Assembly (NCBI GenBank): GCA_937927625.1
Contig: CALBSD010000097.1
Location: forward strand, 44,974 to 108,973
From: an uncultured Actinomycetes bacterium
GTDB lineage: Bacteria > Actinomycetota > Acidimicrobiia > Acidimicrobiales > Ilumatobacteraceae
Length of the DNA stretch: 64,000 nucleotides
Direction: 5' to 3'
Position numbers and translations under genes: made by a program. How positions within the stretch are numbered: the first letter of the stretch is position 1; each line of letters begins with the position of its first letter. This document shows, one piece after another, positions 33,773 through 41,016 of the stretch. The notes under the pieces were generated by a model. That model saw nothing but the letters and a program-made list of their open reading frames with translations, was not told the DNA's origin and did not search any database.

Positions 33773-34326
33773 ACAAAATTAGATCTCTGACAGAAATTGA
33801 ATCACTATTCGAAAAGTGGGGTCAAAGTTTTTATAGTGAAAAAGTTTCTCAAACTGCGCACGGAGTTCAATGTGCACAATTAGCCGTTGAAGATGGTGCA
33901 CCAAGTTCGCTTGTCATTGCAGCGTTGCTCCACGACATTGGGCATCTTGCCGACCTAGAAGACCTCAATGGAGTTGAAGAACACACCATCGATACCTCTC
34001 ATGAGGCAACGGCTGCACGTTTACTTGCTTCCATTTTCCCTCCATCTGTGACTGCACCTATTGCGATGCACGTCGATGCAAAGCGTTGGCTGTGCGCCAA
34101 AGAGCCCGGATATTTTGAATCATTAAGCGAGGCATCTGTCGCGTCACTCGCTCTACAGGGCGGACCAATGACGGAGAGCGAGGCAGACAGGTTTATTGCC
34201 ATGCCACATGCACGAGATGCAATCACGCTTCGTCGCTGGGATGACTTTGGCAAGGACACCGAAAGGGACTTGGTTCCTTTCGAGGATTTCATAGATCTAC
34301 TGAAAACCCATTCCGCACAGCTGTAA
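33769..34326 (+). CDS. phnZ: HD-domain mixed-valence diiron oxygenase, PhnZ/TmpB-like (C-P bond cleavage)
   Basis: This 185-aa HD protein would cleave a 1-hydroxyalkylphosphonate to phosphate and a glycine-type product. Diiron ligands align with PhnZ: His31, His55-Asp56 (LLHDIGH), His78 (SHEA), His101 and Asp158. His59 and Lys105 (HVDAKRWL) match substrate-binding residues. The downstream blocks LSEAS, LQGGPM and RRWDDFGK are also PhnZ signatures. Before the first His, PhnZ has Tyr-x-x-Glu; here the Glu is kept (Glu24), but the Tyr position aligns with Phe21 while Tyr22 is adjacent. The 4-base overlap with the PhnY-like gene makes the pathway assignment strong. Confidence 0.84.
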   Translation: MNKIRSLTEIESLFEKWGQSFYSEKVSQTAHGVQCAQLAVEDGAPSSLVIAALLHDIGHLADLEDLNGVEEHTIDTSHEATAARLLASIFPPSVTAPIAMHVDAKRWLCAKEPGYFESLSEASVASLALQGGPMTESEADRFIAMPHARDAITLRRWDDFGKDTERDLVPFEDFIDLLKTHSAQL

Positions 34327-34385
34327 TCATCCTCCATTCACTTTCTGTCTGCTGAAGCGTCATTCTCACCATGTAGAAATGGCGT

Positions 34386-35219
34386 ATGCGCATTTTGGTG
34401 ACGAACGACGACGGCATTGATTCTGTAGGAATTCATGTCCTCGCTCGGGCGATGCGCCCATTTGGCGAAGTCGTTATCGCTGCCCCCGACCAGGAATATT
34501 CCGGTGCGGGAGCAGCCATCGGTGCGCTCCACCTCATTCAGCCCGAGGTGCATCAGCGCCAAGTAGAAGGCATCGACACCGCATGGGCCGTCTCTGGTCC
34601 ACCGGCGCTCTGTGTCTTCTTTGCTCGCCTCGGTCTCTATGGCGATCCATTTGATCTCGTTGTCTCGGGCATCAACCCCGGCGCCAATGTGGGACGTTCG
34701 GTGTACCACTCGGGCACGGTGGGTGCGGCAATCACCGCACGCAATGGCGGTGTCAGCGGAATCGCTGTTAGTCAGGCCGTCACCGGATTCGGTGTTGAAG
34801 GCCAAGGCTGGGACGATGCGGTGAAGGGCCAGAAGTGGGACACCGCAGCAACCGTTGCTGCTTCCGTGGTGCAGGGCTATTTAGCAAACAAGCCAGCAGA
34901 GCCAGTCGTCATCAACATCAATGTGCCGAACTGTGAAGTCAACGACATCAAGGGTTGGCGTCGCACTGGTGTTGGCCACATCGTTCCCCGCGCAATGTCA
35001 AGCGCGACTCTCGAAGCGAAAGAGGGTTACGCGGGTTCGTATTACGTGCGCATGAATTACGGCGAACCAACGCAGATGCATCCAGAGACTGACGGTGGCG
35101 CCGTGGAAAATGGTGAAGTTGCAATCACGTATCTCGGTCGCCTCGATGACGTTGCCCATCACGGCACTGATGAGATTCATAATGAGCTTTCATCTCTCGT
35201 CGGGCCAACGAATAGTTAG
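34386..35219 (+). CDS. surE: 5'/3'-nucleotidase SurE
   Basis: This 277-aa metal-dependent phosphatase has the N-terminal TNDDGI with Asp8 and Asp9 as metal ligands, PDQEYSGAGAAI (active-site Ser loop), and SGINPGANVGRSVYHSGTVGAA (metal Asn and the conserved SGT). SurE dephosphorylates nucleoside monophosphates and polyphosphate in stationary phase. It follows the PhnYZ-like pair on the same strand after 59 bases, so the stretch has three phosphate-releasing enzymes in a row, though co-transcription is not certain. TAGAAA lies 6 bases before the ATG, a near match to the local -10 pattern. Confidence 0.92.
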   Translation: MRILVTNDDGIDSVGIHVLARAMRPFGEVVIAAPDQEYSGAGAAIGALHLIQPEVHQRQVEGIDTAWAVSGPPALCVFFARLGLYGDPFDLVVSGINPGANVGRSVYHSGTVGAAITARNGGVSGIAVSQAVTGFGVEGQGWDDAVKGQKWDTAATVAASVVQGYLANKPAEPVVININVPNCEVNDIKGWRRTGVGHIVPRAMSSATLEAKEGYAGSYYVRMNYGEPTQMHPETDGGAVENGEVAITYLGRLDDVAHHGTDEIHNELSSLVGPTNS

Positions 35220-35248
35220 TACTCACAACACAAACAGAGTTGCTGCAG

Positions 35249-35254
35249 TACGGT
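35249..35254 (+). promoter_or_regulatory. -10 hexamer TACGGT of the SCO6745-like gene (leaderless)
   Basis: Ends 6 bases before ATG 35261; no ribosome site. Confidence 0.5.
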
Positions 35255-35260
35255 CGTTCC

Positions 35261-36130
35261 ATGACCGATTGGGCTGACCTCACACGACGTTCTTCATTTG
35301 CATCGCACCAACTTCTGGGTTGGATTTTCTGGGATCAACGCGCGAAAGACAACTTGGCAGCACTCGGTGTGCCCGATGGACTCGGTCACTACATCACAAA
35401 TCGCAGTGCACCACTTGCAATTGCGGGGGCAGAAGCTGTCTTTGCTGCGTTCTACACAATCAAGCGAGAGTTCATTCAGTTCTCACTGGCGCATGCCACA
35501 CCTCACATTAAGAACTGGCACGACGTCACCATCGCACGTGATGCTGCAGTGCGTGCCGGCATTGAAGAACTGACACCACAGATCATCGAACCATTCGGTG
35601 CACTTGCAGAAGATCTCTGGAAAACAGTCGACGCGATTCCTGCTTCAGGACGCGTGTTGTTTGCAGCACATAAGTCATGGCCGCGGCCGACAGACCCATT
35701 TATGTCGGCGTGGAATGCATTGAACTGCATTCGCGAATGGCGTGGGGACACACACTTCGGAATATTGGTGAACGACAATATTGGCCTCGTTGAAGCGGGG
35801 CTATTGCATGACGCGTGGATGGGTTACCCCAAGGAATGGATTCCTCGCAGCCGCGGTGCTGACGATGCGGAAATTGAAATTGGTTTAGCAAACCTTGCAG
35901 AACATGGATTTGTAACGGATGGCGTTGTGAATGATGCAGGTGTTGCGTATCGACAAGAAGTTGAAGAACGCACCGATGCACTGTGCGAGATGGTGTGGAA
36001 ACACTTCGGTGAAGCAAATACCAACACGCTGCTTGCGATTCTCGAACCGGTCGGCGACCGATACGTGCAGCACATCAATGAATGCGCTGGCGAGAACTGG
36101 ATGCCTGCCGCACGACCTCGTCGTCGGTAA
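35261..36130 (+). CDS. SCO6745-family conserved hypothetical protein
   Basis: This 289-aa mostly helical protein matches actinobacterial SCO6745-type proteins. It opens with a membrane-binding-like helix QLLGWIFWDQRAKDNLAALGV, then YITNRSAPLAIAGAEAVFAAFY, WPRPTDPFMSAWNALNCIREWRGDTH and a C-terminal helical part with LLAILEPVGDRYVQHI. The His/Asp-containing RGDTHFG segment and the early R-x-A-P motif are typical of the family, which resembles DinB-like four-helix bundles. Biochemical role unknown. ATG 35261 is chosen over an upstream in-frame start because of the -10 hexamer 6 bases before it. Its stop abuts the convergent DUF2071 gene. Confidence 0.8.
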   Translation: MTDWADLTRRSSFASHQLLGWIFWDQRAKDNLAALGVPDGLGHYITNRSAPLAIAGAEAVFAAFYTIKREFIQFSLAHATPHIKNWHDVTIARDAAVRAGIEELTPQIIEPFGALAEDLWKTVDAIPASGRVLFAAHKSWPRPTDPFMSAWNALNCIREWRGDTHFGILVNDNIGLVEAGLLHDAWMGYPKEWIPRSRGADDAEIEIGLANLAEHGFVTDGVVNDAGVAYRQEVEERTDALCEMVWKHFGEANTNTLLAILEPVGDRYVQHINECAGENWMPAARPRRR

Positions 36131-36844
36131 TTACAACTTCACCCGATGAGGAAGTCCGATGCGGACTGACACACCTGGGGAGAACATCACGTGCGGTTCA
36201 CCCTGAGGAGTGGGAATTCCCGCGGCAATCACCAATGTGTCTTCTAACGAGAGCAATTCGGCGCGACGCAACGGCCATGTTTCATGATCAACAGGTGCGT
36301 ACATCAAAGACTTTCCAATGCCACGTGAGTAGAGACCCCAGCGGGCAGTGAGAAAGTTCTCCAATTCAGTTGGTTCACTAATCGCATCGCCGACGCGTAC
36401 TTGGATATTCGTGGAAGCAATACTTGGCCAGCGACGTCGCACCGATGTCGACAACACTTCGCCATCGAGTTCATTCGACGCTTTACCCCAGCAATACGGC
36501 AAGAGATATGTGGTTCGTGCAACAAGTGCGGGAGCAAGTCTGTTCACATCTAATGAAAAGAACCACACACCAGGAACGCCATTGCGTTTGACATATGTAC
36601 GCACATTCACTTCTGGGAAGTCACCAAAGTAAGGAACCGGTGGAAGTTTCGGTACTCCAACGTCGCGCATAGAGAACGGAATGAGACCTACCCATGCACT
36701 GCCATCAAATGTGTCGACTTCAAGTCCCTCTGGAAGAAGAGCCTGAATTACTGAAGGCTCATAACGCCAGTGCACATACGCAAGATTCGTCCACCGCTGA
36801 GTCATCACTGCGCGCTTCACGGGGTTGGGGCAGGTGGTTTTCAC
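36131..36844 (-). CDS. DUF2071 (YqjF-like) protein
   Basis: This 237-aa protein has the family signature: MTQRWTNLAYVHWRYEP, LLPEGLEVDTFDGSAWVGLIPFSM, FPEVNVRTYVKRNGVPGVWFFSLD and YLLPYCWGK. Structures in the family (acetoacetate-decarboxylase-like fold) suggest small-molecule binding, but no reaction is established. The GTG at 36844 is chosen over ATG 36805 because TAGGTT ends exactly 6 bases before it. It shares no spacer with the convergent SCO6745-like gene (stop codons adjacent). Confidence 0.83.
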   Translation of the reverse strand: MKTTCPNPVKRAVMTQRWTNLAYVHWRYEPSVIQALLPEGLEVDTFDGSAWVGLIPFSMRDVGVPKLPPVPYFGDFPEVNVRTYVKRNGVPGVWFFSLDVNRLAPALVARTTYLLPYCWGKASNELDGEVLSTSVRRRWPSIASTNIQVRVGDAISEPTELENFLTARWGLYSRGIGKSLMYAPVDHETWPLRRAELLSLEDTLVIAAGIPTPQGEPHVMFSPGVSVRIGLPHRVKL

Positions 36845-36850
36845 ACCGTC

Positions 36851-36856
36851 AACCTA
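36851..36856 (-). promoter_or_regulatory. -10 hexamer TAGGTT of the DUF2071 gene (leaderless)
   Basis: The complement of 36851-36856 ends 6 bases before GTG 36844. Confidence 0.5.
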
Positions 36857-36910
36857 CGCATGAAGTACGAAATGGGGAATGGGATGCTTGTCACTGCGGT
36901 TAAATGAAGC

Positions 36911-37342
36911 ATGGCTCATTACGTCGCAACTGTTCCCTCATCAAAGTCAGTCGAAGAGGCTTTTGCTTATATGTCCGACCTTCGCAATTTTGCCGTTTGG
37001 GATCGCGGCATCAAAAAGGTGGAGCAGGTGAAGGGCGACGGAGCTGGTCTCGGCACCATCTTTGACATCACTGTTCGAGGTAAAGGCGGAAAAGATTCCG
37101 TTTTACGTTATGAGACTCTTGAGTTCGACTCCCCCACCAACATTTTGGTTAAGGGGCGCAATTTTCAATTCACCTCAGTTGACCGAATCACCATTGTTCC
37201 CACCGCAACCGGATGCGATGTCACTTATGACGCAGTACTCACGTTTAATTGGTACCTGTCACCGATGAACTTCGTTCTCAACAAAGTGTTCAACAAGGTT
37301 GGCGATGCGGCCATCGTCGGATTGCGCAAAGTACTCGCGTAG
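36911..37342 (+). CDS. SRPBCC (START/Bet v1-like) family protein
   Basis: This 143-aa protein shows the helix-grip pattern: VATVPSSKSVEEAFAYMSD (first strand and V-shaped helices), FAVWDRGIKKVEQV, then beta strands with SVLRYETLEFDSPTNILVKG and a long C-terminal helix NKVFNKVGDAAIVGLRKVL. Such domains bind hydrophobic ligands, including polyketides, lipids and aromatics. The start ATG has TTAAAT five bases ahead, an imperfect version of the local leaderless pattern. Divergent from DUF2071; specific ligand unknown. Confidence 0.8.
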   Translation: MAHYVATVPSSKSVEEAFAYMSDLRNFAVWDRGIKKVEQVKGDGAGLGTIFDITVRGKGGKDSVLRYETLEFDSPTNILVKGRNFQFTSVDRITIVPTATGCDVTYDAVLTFNWYLSPMNFVLNKVFNKVGDAAIVGLRKVLA

Positions 37343-37345
37343 TTA

Positions 37346-37510
37346 CTACGGGCAACCAAGCCCATGAAGGTTTGCGCATTCACGGCACAACCAGGCTTTG
37401 CCCTCTGTGGTACTCCACGCAGTTGCAAATGGTGATCCACACGACATGCAGTCATGTTTTTCTATCACCTCAGGGCGTACCTGAAATTGAGGAACGTCAT
37501 TTTCCGACAT
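37346..37510 (-). CDS. Small zinc-ribbon protein
   Basis: A 54-aa protein too short for standard ORF cutoffs. MSENDVPQFQVRP is followed by CMSCG (about 31-35 region of the frame) and, 17 residues later, CREC, giving a CxxC-x17-CxxC zinc ribbon. Its ATG lies inside the 3' end of the FAD monooxygenase gene (14-base overlap, different frame), so it is probably translated by coupling as the last gene of that operon. Without a good ribosome site, confidence is moderate. Confidence 0.55.
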   Translation of the reverse strand: MSENDVPQFQVRPEVIEKHDCMSCGSPFATAWSTTEGKAWLCRECANLHGLGCP

Positions 37511-38912
37511 AGGTAAAGAGAGTAGTTGCGATTGACGCAAGCTCATCTGCATTGTTTGCAACGGCAGCGACATAACGATCTGGTCGCACCAGAACTGCAT
37601 ATGAACCTGGAATCGCTTCCGGTGCAACCACAACAATCGCACCTAGTACACGAAGTTCTTCGGGCAACTCAATTTCAGAAGCAACAACAACTGCAAATGA
37701 TGCACCGTTTGTCGTGACCGCTTTGGACACCTCTTGGTGGAACCAGAACTGATGTCCAACGCGGGGGTCATCTCCCACAACGATGCCCTTTTCAAGGAAC
37801 GGCGCAGGACGTGTTCCTCCGTATCCACTCTCAACATCAACACCGTGGCTGACTTTGCCTGCCAGTTGATCAATGAGGCGACCCATATCCACTGCATGAC
37901 CAACAGTGCTTCGCACATGGGGAACACGCTCGCTGGAATAGGTATCAAGAATCTTCGGTGCTGCTATTTCACGCTTTACGAATGCCATCTTCCACGCAAG
38001 GTTGATGGCATCACGCATGCCCGAATTCAAACCTTGTCCAGCGAAAGGTGGAGTTTGATGTGCCGAGTCACCAGCGAGAAAAACATTGCCCTTCTGCATG
38101 TGCGGTGCCACCACCGCATGGAATCGATACACAGCAGAACGAACTAGATTGGCGTCGCTCTTCGTCACCCATGGAGACAACAAGTCCCATAAACCTTCGT
38201 CAGTGTTCAGTTGCGAGGAATCCTCATTCTCCTGCACTTGAAATTCCCAGCGGCGATACCGGCCATGCCCAGCGACAAAAGTACATGGCCGATGGGAGTG
38301 GCAGTACTGACGCACACCCATCGGCAATACAACGTCACTTGATTCGTGCAACTCAATGTCAACGACCAGCCACTCTTGATCAAATTTTAAGTCTTCAAGA
38401 ACTAATCCCACATGTCGACGGGTCCAGCTGGATGCGCCATCGCTTCCAATGAACCAGCGAGATTCCACCTGCTCACCTGTTTCCAATGTGGTGACTACAG
38501 AGGAACCGTTATCCACCATGTCTGTCACCGTGTGTCCAAAGCGAACTTCGGCACCGCGTCGCACCACTTCGCTACGTAACATCGCATCGAGTTGTGGTTG
38601 ATAGTGAGTCACGACCGGCGGGACACCTTGTAAACCCACCAATGGAATATCTGCCCCAATGACCACTTCGTTGTCGTTACCGACAAAATCACCACGGACA
38701 AGCGGAGTGGTATTGCCCTCCAGCCATTCGCCCATTCCATGGTCTGTCAAAAGACGCAGGATCTCATCGTCCATCACGATGGCGCGCGGAAGTTGATATG
38801 GCTCAGCATCACATTCGATAACGATGTTGCTGACACCCATATCGCTGAGAAGAATGCTGGTAAGGCAACCGACAGGTCCACCTCCCAAAATGGTGACATC
38901 AAAGGTTTTCAT
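37497..38912 (-). CDS. FAD-dependent aromatic hydroxylase (MhpA/PheA-like)
   Basis: This 471-aa class A flavin monooxygenase has GGGPVG (10-15) for ADP binding, GSDGASSWTRRHVG (DG motif) and LAGDSAHQTPPFAGQGLNSGMRDAINLAWKM (GD motif with the flavin-contacting P-P-F-x-G-Q-G). The PPFAGQG form is characteristic of MhpA-type 3-(3-hydroxyphenyl)propionate hydroxylases and related resorcinol or phenol hydroxylases. The frame is open 25 codons further upstream, but ATG 38912 overlaps the TetR stop by 14 bases and is the natural N-terminus. Operon: VOC dioxygenase, TetR, this gene, zinc-ribbon. Confidence 0.86.
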   Translation of the reverse strand: MKTFDVTILGGGPVGCLTSILLSDMGVSNIVIECDAEPYQLPRAIVMDDEILRLLTDHGMGEWLEGNTTPLVRGDFVGNDNEVVIGADIPLVGLQGVPPVVTHYQPQLDAMLRSEVVRRGAEVRFGHTVTDMVDNGSSVVTTLETGEQVESRWFIGSDGASSWTRRHVGLVLEDLKFDQEWLVVDIELHESSDVVLPMGVRQYCHSHRPCTFVAGHGRYRRWEFQVQENEDSSQLNTDEGLWDLLSPWVTKSDANLVRSAVYRFHAVVAPHMQKGNVFLAGDSAHQTPPFAGQGLNSGMRDAINLAWKMAFVKREIAAPKILDTYSSERVPHVRSTVGHAVDMGRLIDQLAGKVSHGVDVESGYGGTRPAPFLEKGIVVGDDPRVGHQFWFHQEVSKAVTTNGASFAVVVASEIELPEELRVLGAIVVVAPEAIPGSYAVLVRPDRYVAAVANNADELASIATTLFTYVGK

Positions 38913-39498
38913 TGGTTGTCTTTCGAGCAAATTCAGAATGGAAGTTGCGTACATATTCGCGAACAGCTTCTTGTTCTTCGCCTTCAACTTCCATCGTGGC
39001 GAAAATGAATGGCTCTAATGCAGCCCATCCCATTTCCATTGCCATTCCAATAGAGAAAAGTGCCTTCGTCTCAATGTCTGCTTTTTGCATTTTTTTCTTA
39101 CTCACAGCATGTTCGAGAGCGGTACGAGGTACTGAAACCCCAGCCGTGATCTCTGTCTGGGCAAGTTCCATCTCATCATCAAGAACAGAGCGAACGACAG
39201 CACGTAAATACTTTTGGTCGTCCTTCAATGAAAGTGGTGCAGGCATTGGGCTGCCATGCGATTGTTCACGAGCAAAAACGGCGTGCTCTTCAACAAGACG
39301 AGTCATTGCTGCTTGCAGCAATCCGTCTTTCCCACCGAAATAGTGGTGCACTAATCCGTGGTTGACTCCTGCTCGTTCAGCAACTCCGCGCACACTTAAT
39401 GCACGAGGACCAACCTCGCTAATCAATTCACCTGCAGCAACAATCAATCGCTCTTCACTGTCAACACGACTACGCGTCGGTTTCTCAACGATTGACAC
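38899..39498 (-). CDS. TetR-family transcriptional regulator
   Basis: This 199-aa regulator has the HTH domain in residues 13-60: ERLIVAAGELISEVGPRALSVRGVAERAGV (outline) with NHGLVHHYFGGKDGLLQAA as recognition helix and hinge. The C-terminal domain has the TetR-type helices with MEMGWAALEPFIFATM. It lies inside the operon between the VOC dioxygenase and the FAD hydroxylase, so it likely autoregulates through the 16-bp palindrome at 40045-40060. GTG start, with AGGAAA upstream. Confidence 0.85.
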   Translation of the reverse strand: MSIVEKPTRSRVDSEERLIVAAGELISEVGPRALSVRGVAERAGVNHGLVHHYFGGKDGLLQAAMTRLVEEHAVFAREQSHGSPMPAPLSLKDDQKYLRAVVRSVLDDEMELAQTEITAGVSVPRTALEHAVSKKKMQKADIETKALFSIGMAMEMGWAALEPFIFATMEVEGEEQEAVREYVRNFHSEFARKTTNENL

Positions 39499-39500
39499 AG

Positions 39501-40025
39501 TTATTTTCCTGCGGTTGCGTAATCGGTTATTTCGGCGAAAGTTGCGCCGGCCTTGTATCGAGCCATCAGTGCATCAAAGTCAACATTGATACCGATGGGG
39601 TTTGCAGCAAATAGCGGTCCAGCCATAAATGCGTCAGCTTCTTCCATCGTTAATGAATCGACTTGTGTCTCCACCTGATTGCCATCAGGGTCGCGGTAGT
39701 ACGCAGACAAAGTCATGCCGTGATTGATTGTCCAGTACGGATGAATGCCCTTTGCCTTCATTCGTTCAAACTGATCAAAGAGGTCATCAAGCGTTGCGTA
39801 CGTGAACGCGAAATGTTCCACGCCGCGGGCTTTGGGGTTGTCCAGCTCGAGCTCTGGAATATTTGCGATGGCAATGCGGTGATGCTCATCGTCATACGAA
39901 ATGAAGGTGATGAAGTCGTTCTCATGGCGAGCCTGACCCTGCAAGAAGTCTTTCCACCATGACACCATCTCGGAATATTGAGATGTCTTGAAGACGATGT
40001 GCGCGAACTTGACGGGTGAAGCCAT
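39501..40025 (-). CDS. VOC dioxygenase-like protein (2,3-dihydroxybiphenyl dioxygenase type)
   Basis: A 174-aa single VOC unit with candidate Fe(II) ligands His9 (FAHIVFKT), His71 (VEHFAFTY) and Glu119 (NQVETQVD). It is shorter than two-domain BphC enzymes and matches one-domain extradiol dioxygenases or related VOC proteins. A long upstream extension of the frame is antisense to the FAH gene and is rejected. ATG 40025 has GGAG spaced 7 bases ahead. First gene of an operon with TetR and an MhpA-like hydroxylase, divergent from an FAH hydrolase: together a meta-cleavage-type module. Confidence 0.83.
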   Translation of the reverse strand: MASPVKFAHIVFKTSQYSEMVSWWKDFLQGQARHENDFITFISYDDEHHRIAIANIPELELDNPKARGVEHFAFTYATLDDLFDQFERMKAKGIHPYWTINHGMTLSAYYRDPDGNQVETQVDSLTMEEADAFMAGPLFAANPIGINVDFDALMARYKAGATFAEITDYATAGK

Positions 40026-40044
40026 GAGAATCTCCGATTTCGTA

Positions 40045-40060
40045 TTAGTCAATTGACTAA
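40045..40060. promoter_or_regulatory. Perfect 16-bp palindrome, probable TetR operator
   Basis: TTAGTCAATTGACTAA reads the same on both strands and lies in the 55-bp spacer between the divergent VOC and FAH genes. It covers the -35 position of the rightward promoter whose -10 is TATAGT (40068-40073). The TetR encoded in the leftward operon is the likely ligand-responsive binder. Confidence 0.7.
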
Positions 40061-40067
40061 ATAGGAC

Positions 40068-40073
40068 TATAGT
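40068..40073 (+). promoter_or_regulatory. -10 hexamer TATAGT of the FAH gene (leaderless)
   Basis: Ends 7 bases before ATG 40081, so the transcript should begin at or beside the ATG. Confidence 0.6.
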
Positions 40074-40080
40074 GACCTTT

Positions 40081-40929
40081 ATGAGCTTTCGTTTCGCCTC
40101 TCTCAATGGTCGTGCCCAACTCGTCGTTGGCCCCAACAACAATGTCGTCGACCTCGCCGAGGCAAGTGGCGGGAAATTCTCTTCCGAGCCCATTGAGGCA
40201 TTTCGCCGGTGGGACGAAGTGCGCGCCTTTGCCGCCACCGTCACCAGCGAAGGCACTCCTGTTGATGTCACCACGCTTGATGCACCGTCGCCATGGCCAT
40301 TGCAGTCGTTCGGCATCGGCCTGAACTACAAGTCCCACGCCGAAGAGAGCGGGATGGAAGCGCCAAAGACTCCGTTGACGTTCGCGAAGTTCTCTTCTTC
40401 CATCGCTGGTGGATTCGCTGATGTACCAGTCGTTGGTGGTGCAATCGACTGGGAAGTTGAACTCGTCGTCGTGATCGGTAGCGGTGGTCGCAATATTTCC
40501 AAGGCTGATGCATGGGATCACATTGCGGGCGTCGCAGTCGGTCAAGACATTTCTGACCGTGCACTGCAATTCGCAGCGTCACCACCTCACTTCGACTTGG
40601 GCAAGAGCCGTAAGAACTACTCCCCATTCGGCCCTTGGTTGGTCGATGCGAAGGATCTCGCCAATCGCGATGCGCTGCACATGACTTGCACACTCAACGG
40701 CGAAGTTGTTCAAGACACACTCACTGATGACTTGATTTTTGATGTGGGCGACATCGTTGAATATCTCTCCGGCATCGTGCAGTTGCTGCCAGGCGACGTC
40801 ATTTTTACGGGTACACCTGGTGGTGTTGGCGTGAGCCGCAAGCCGCCTGTTTTCCTTAAGGCCGGAGACGTCCTTGTTTCCACCATTGATGGTGTTGGCA
40901 CCACTACTAACCATTGCATTCAGGGCTAA
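40081..40929 (+). CDS. Fumarylacetoacetate hydrolase (FAH) family protein
   Basis: This 282-aa protein has a C-terminal FAH fold from about residue 80: GIGLNYKSHAEE (catalytic His), DWEVELVVVIG with the E-x-E metal ligands, VGQDISDR (metal Asp), and FTGTPGGVGVSRKPPVFLKAGD. Members hydrolyse C-C bonds or hydrate, isomerise or decarboxylate products of meta-cleavage pathways. Divergence from a VOC dioxygenase/FAD hydroxylase operon across a TetR-type operator implies that it processes the ring-cleavage product. The 9-base longer GTG start is rejected in favour of ATG at the -10 spacing. Confidence 0.88.
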   Translation: MSFRFASLNGRAQLVVGPNNNVVDLAEASGGKFSSEPIEAFRRWDEVRAFAATVTSEGTPVDVTTLDAPSPWPLQSFGIGLNYKSHAEESGMEAPKTPLTFAKFSSSIAGGFADVPVVGGAIDWEVELVVVIGSGGRNISKADAWDHIAGVAVGQDISDRALQFAASPPHFDLGKSRKNYSPFGPWLVDAKDLANRDALHMTCTLNGEVVQDTLTDDLIFDVGDIVEYLSGIVQLLPGDVIFTGTPGGVGVSRKPPVFLKAGDVLVSTIDGVGTTTNHCIQG

Positions 40930-41016
40930 ACCACCCTGCAAGTAATGCGCTCTACTCATAGAGGCATTCAGCAATAGAACTAAGTTGAGACCATCTCCAG
41001 AGCAAGAGGTGTGGTT

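Noticed and set aside
40026..40316. 97-codon upstream extension of the VOC gene
   Set aside because: It would overlap the FAH gene in antisense and cross the palindrome; ATG 40025 has a GGAG site.
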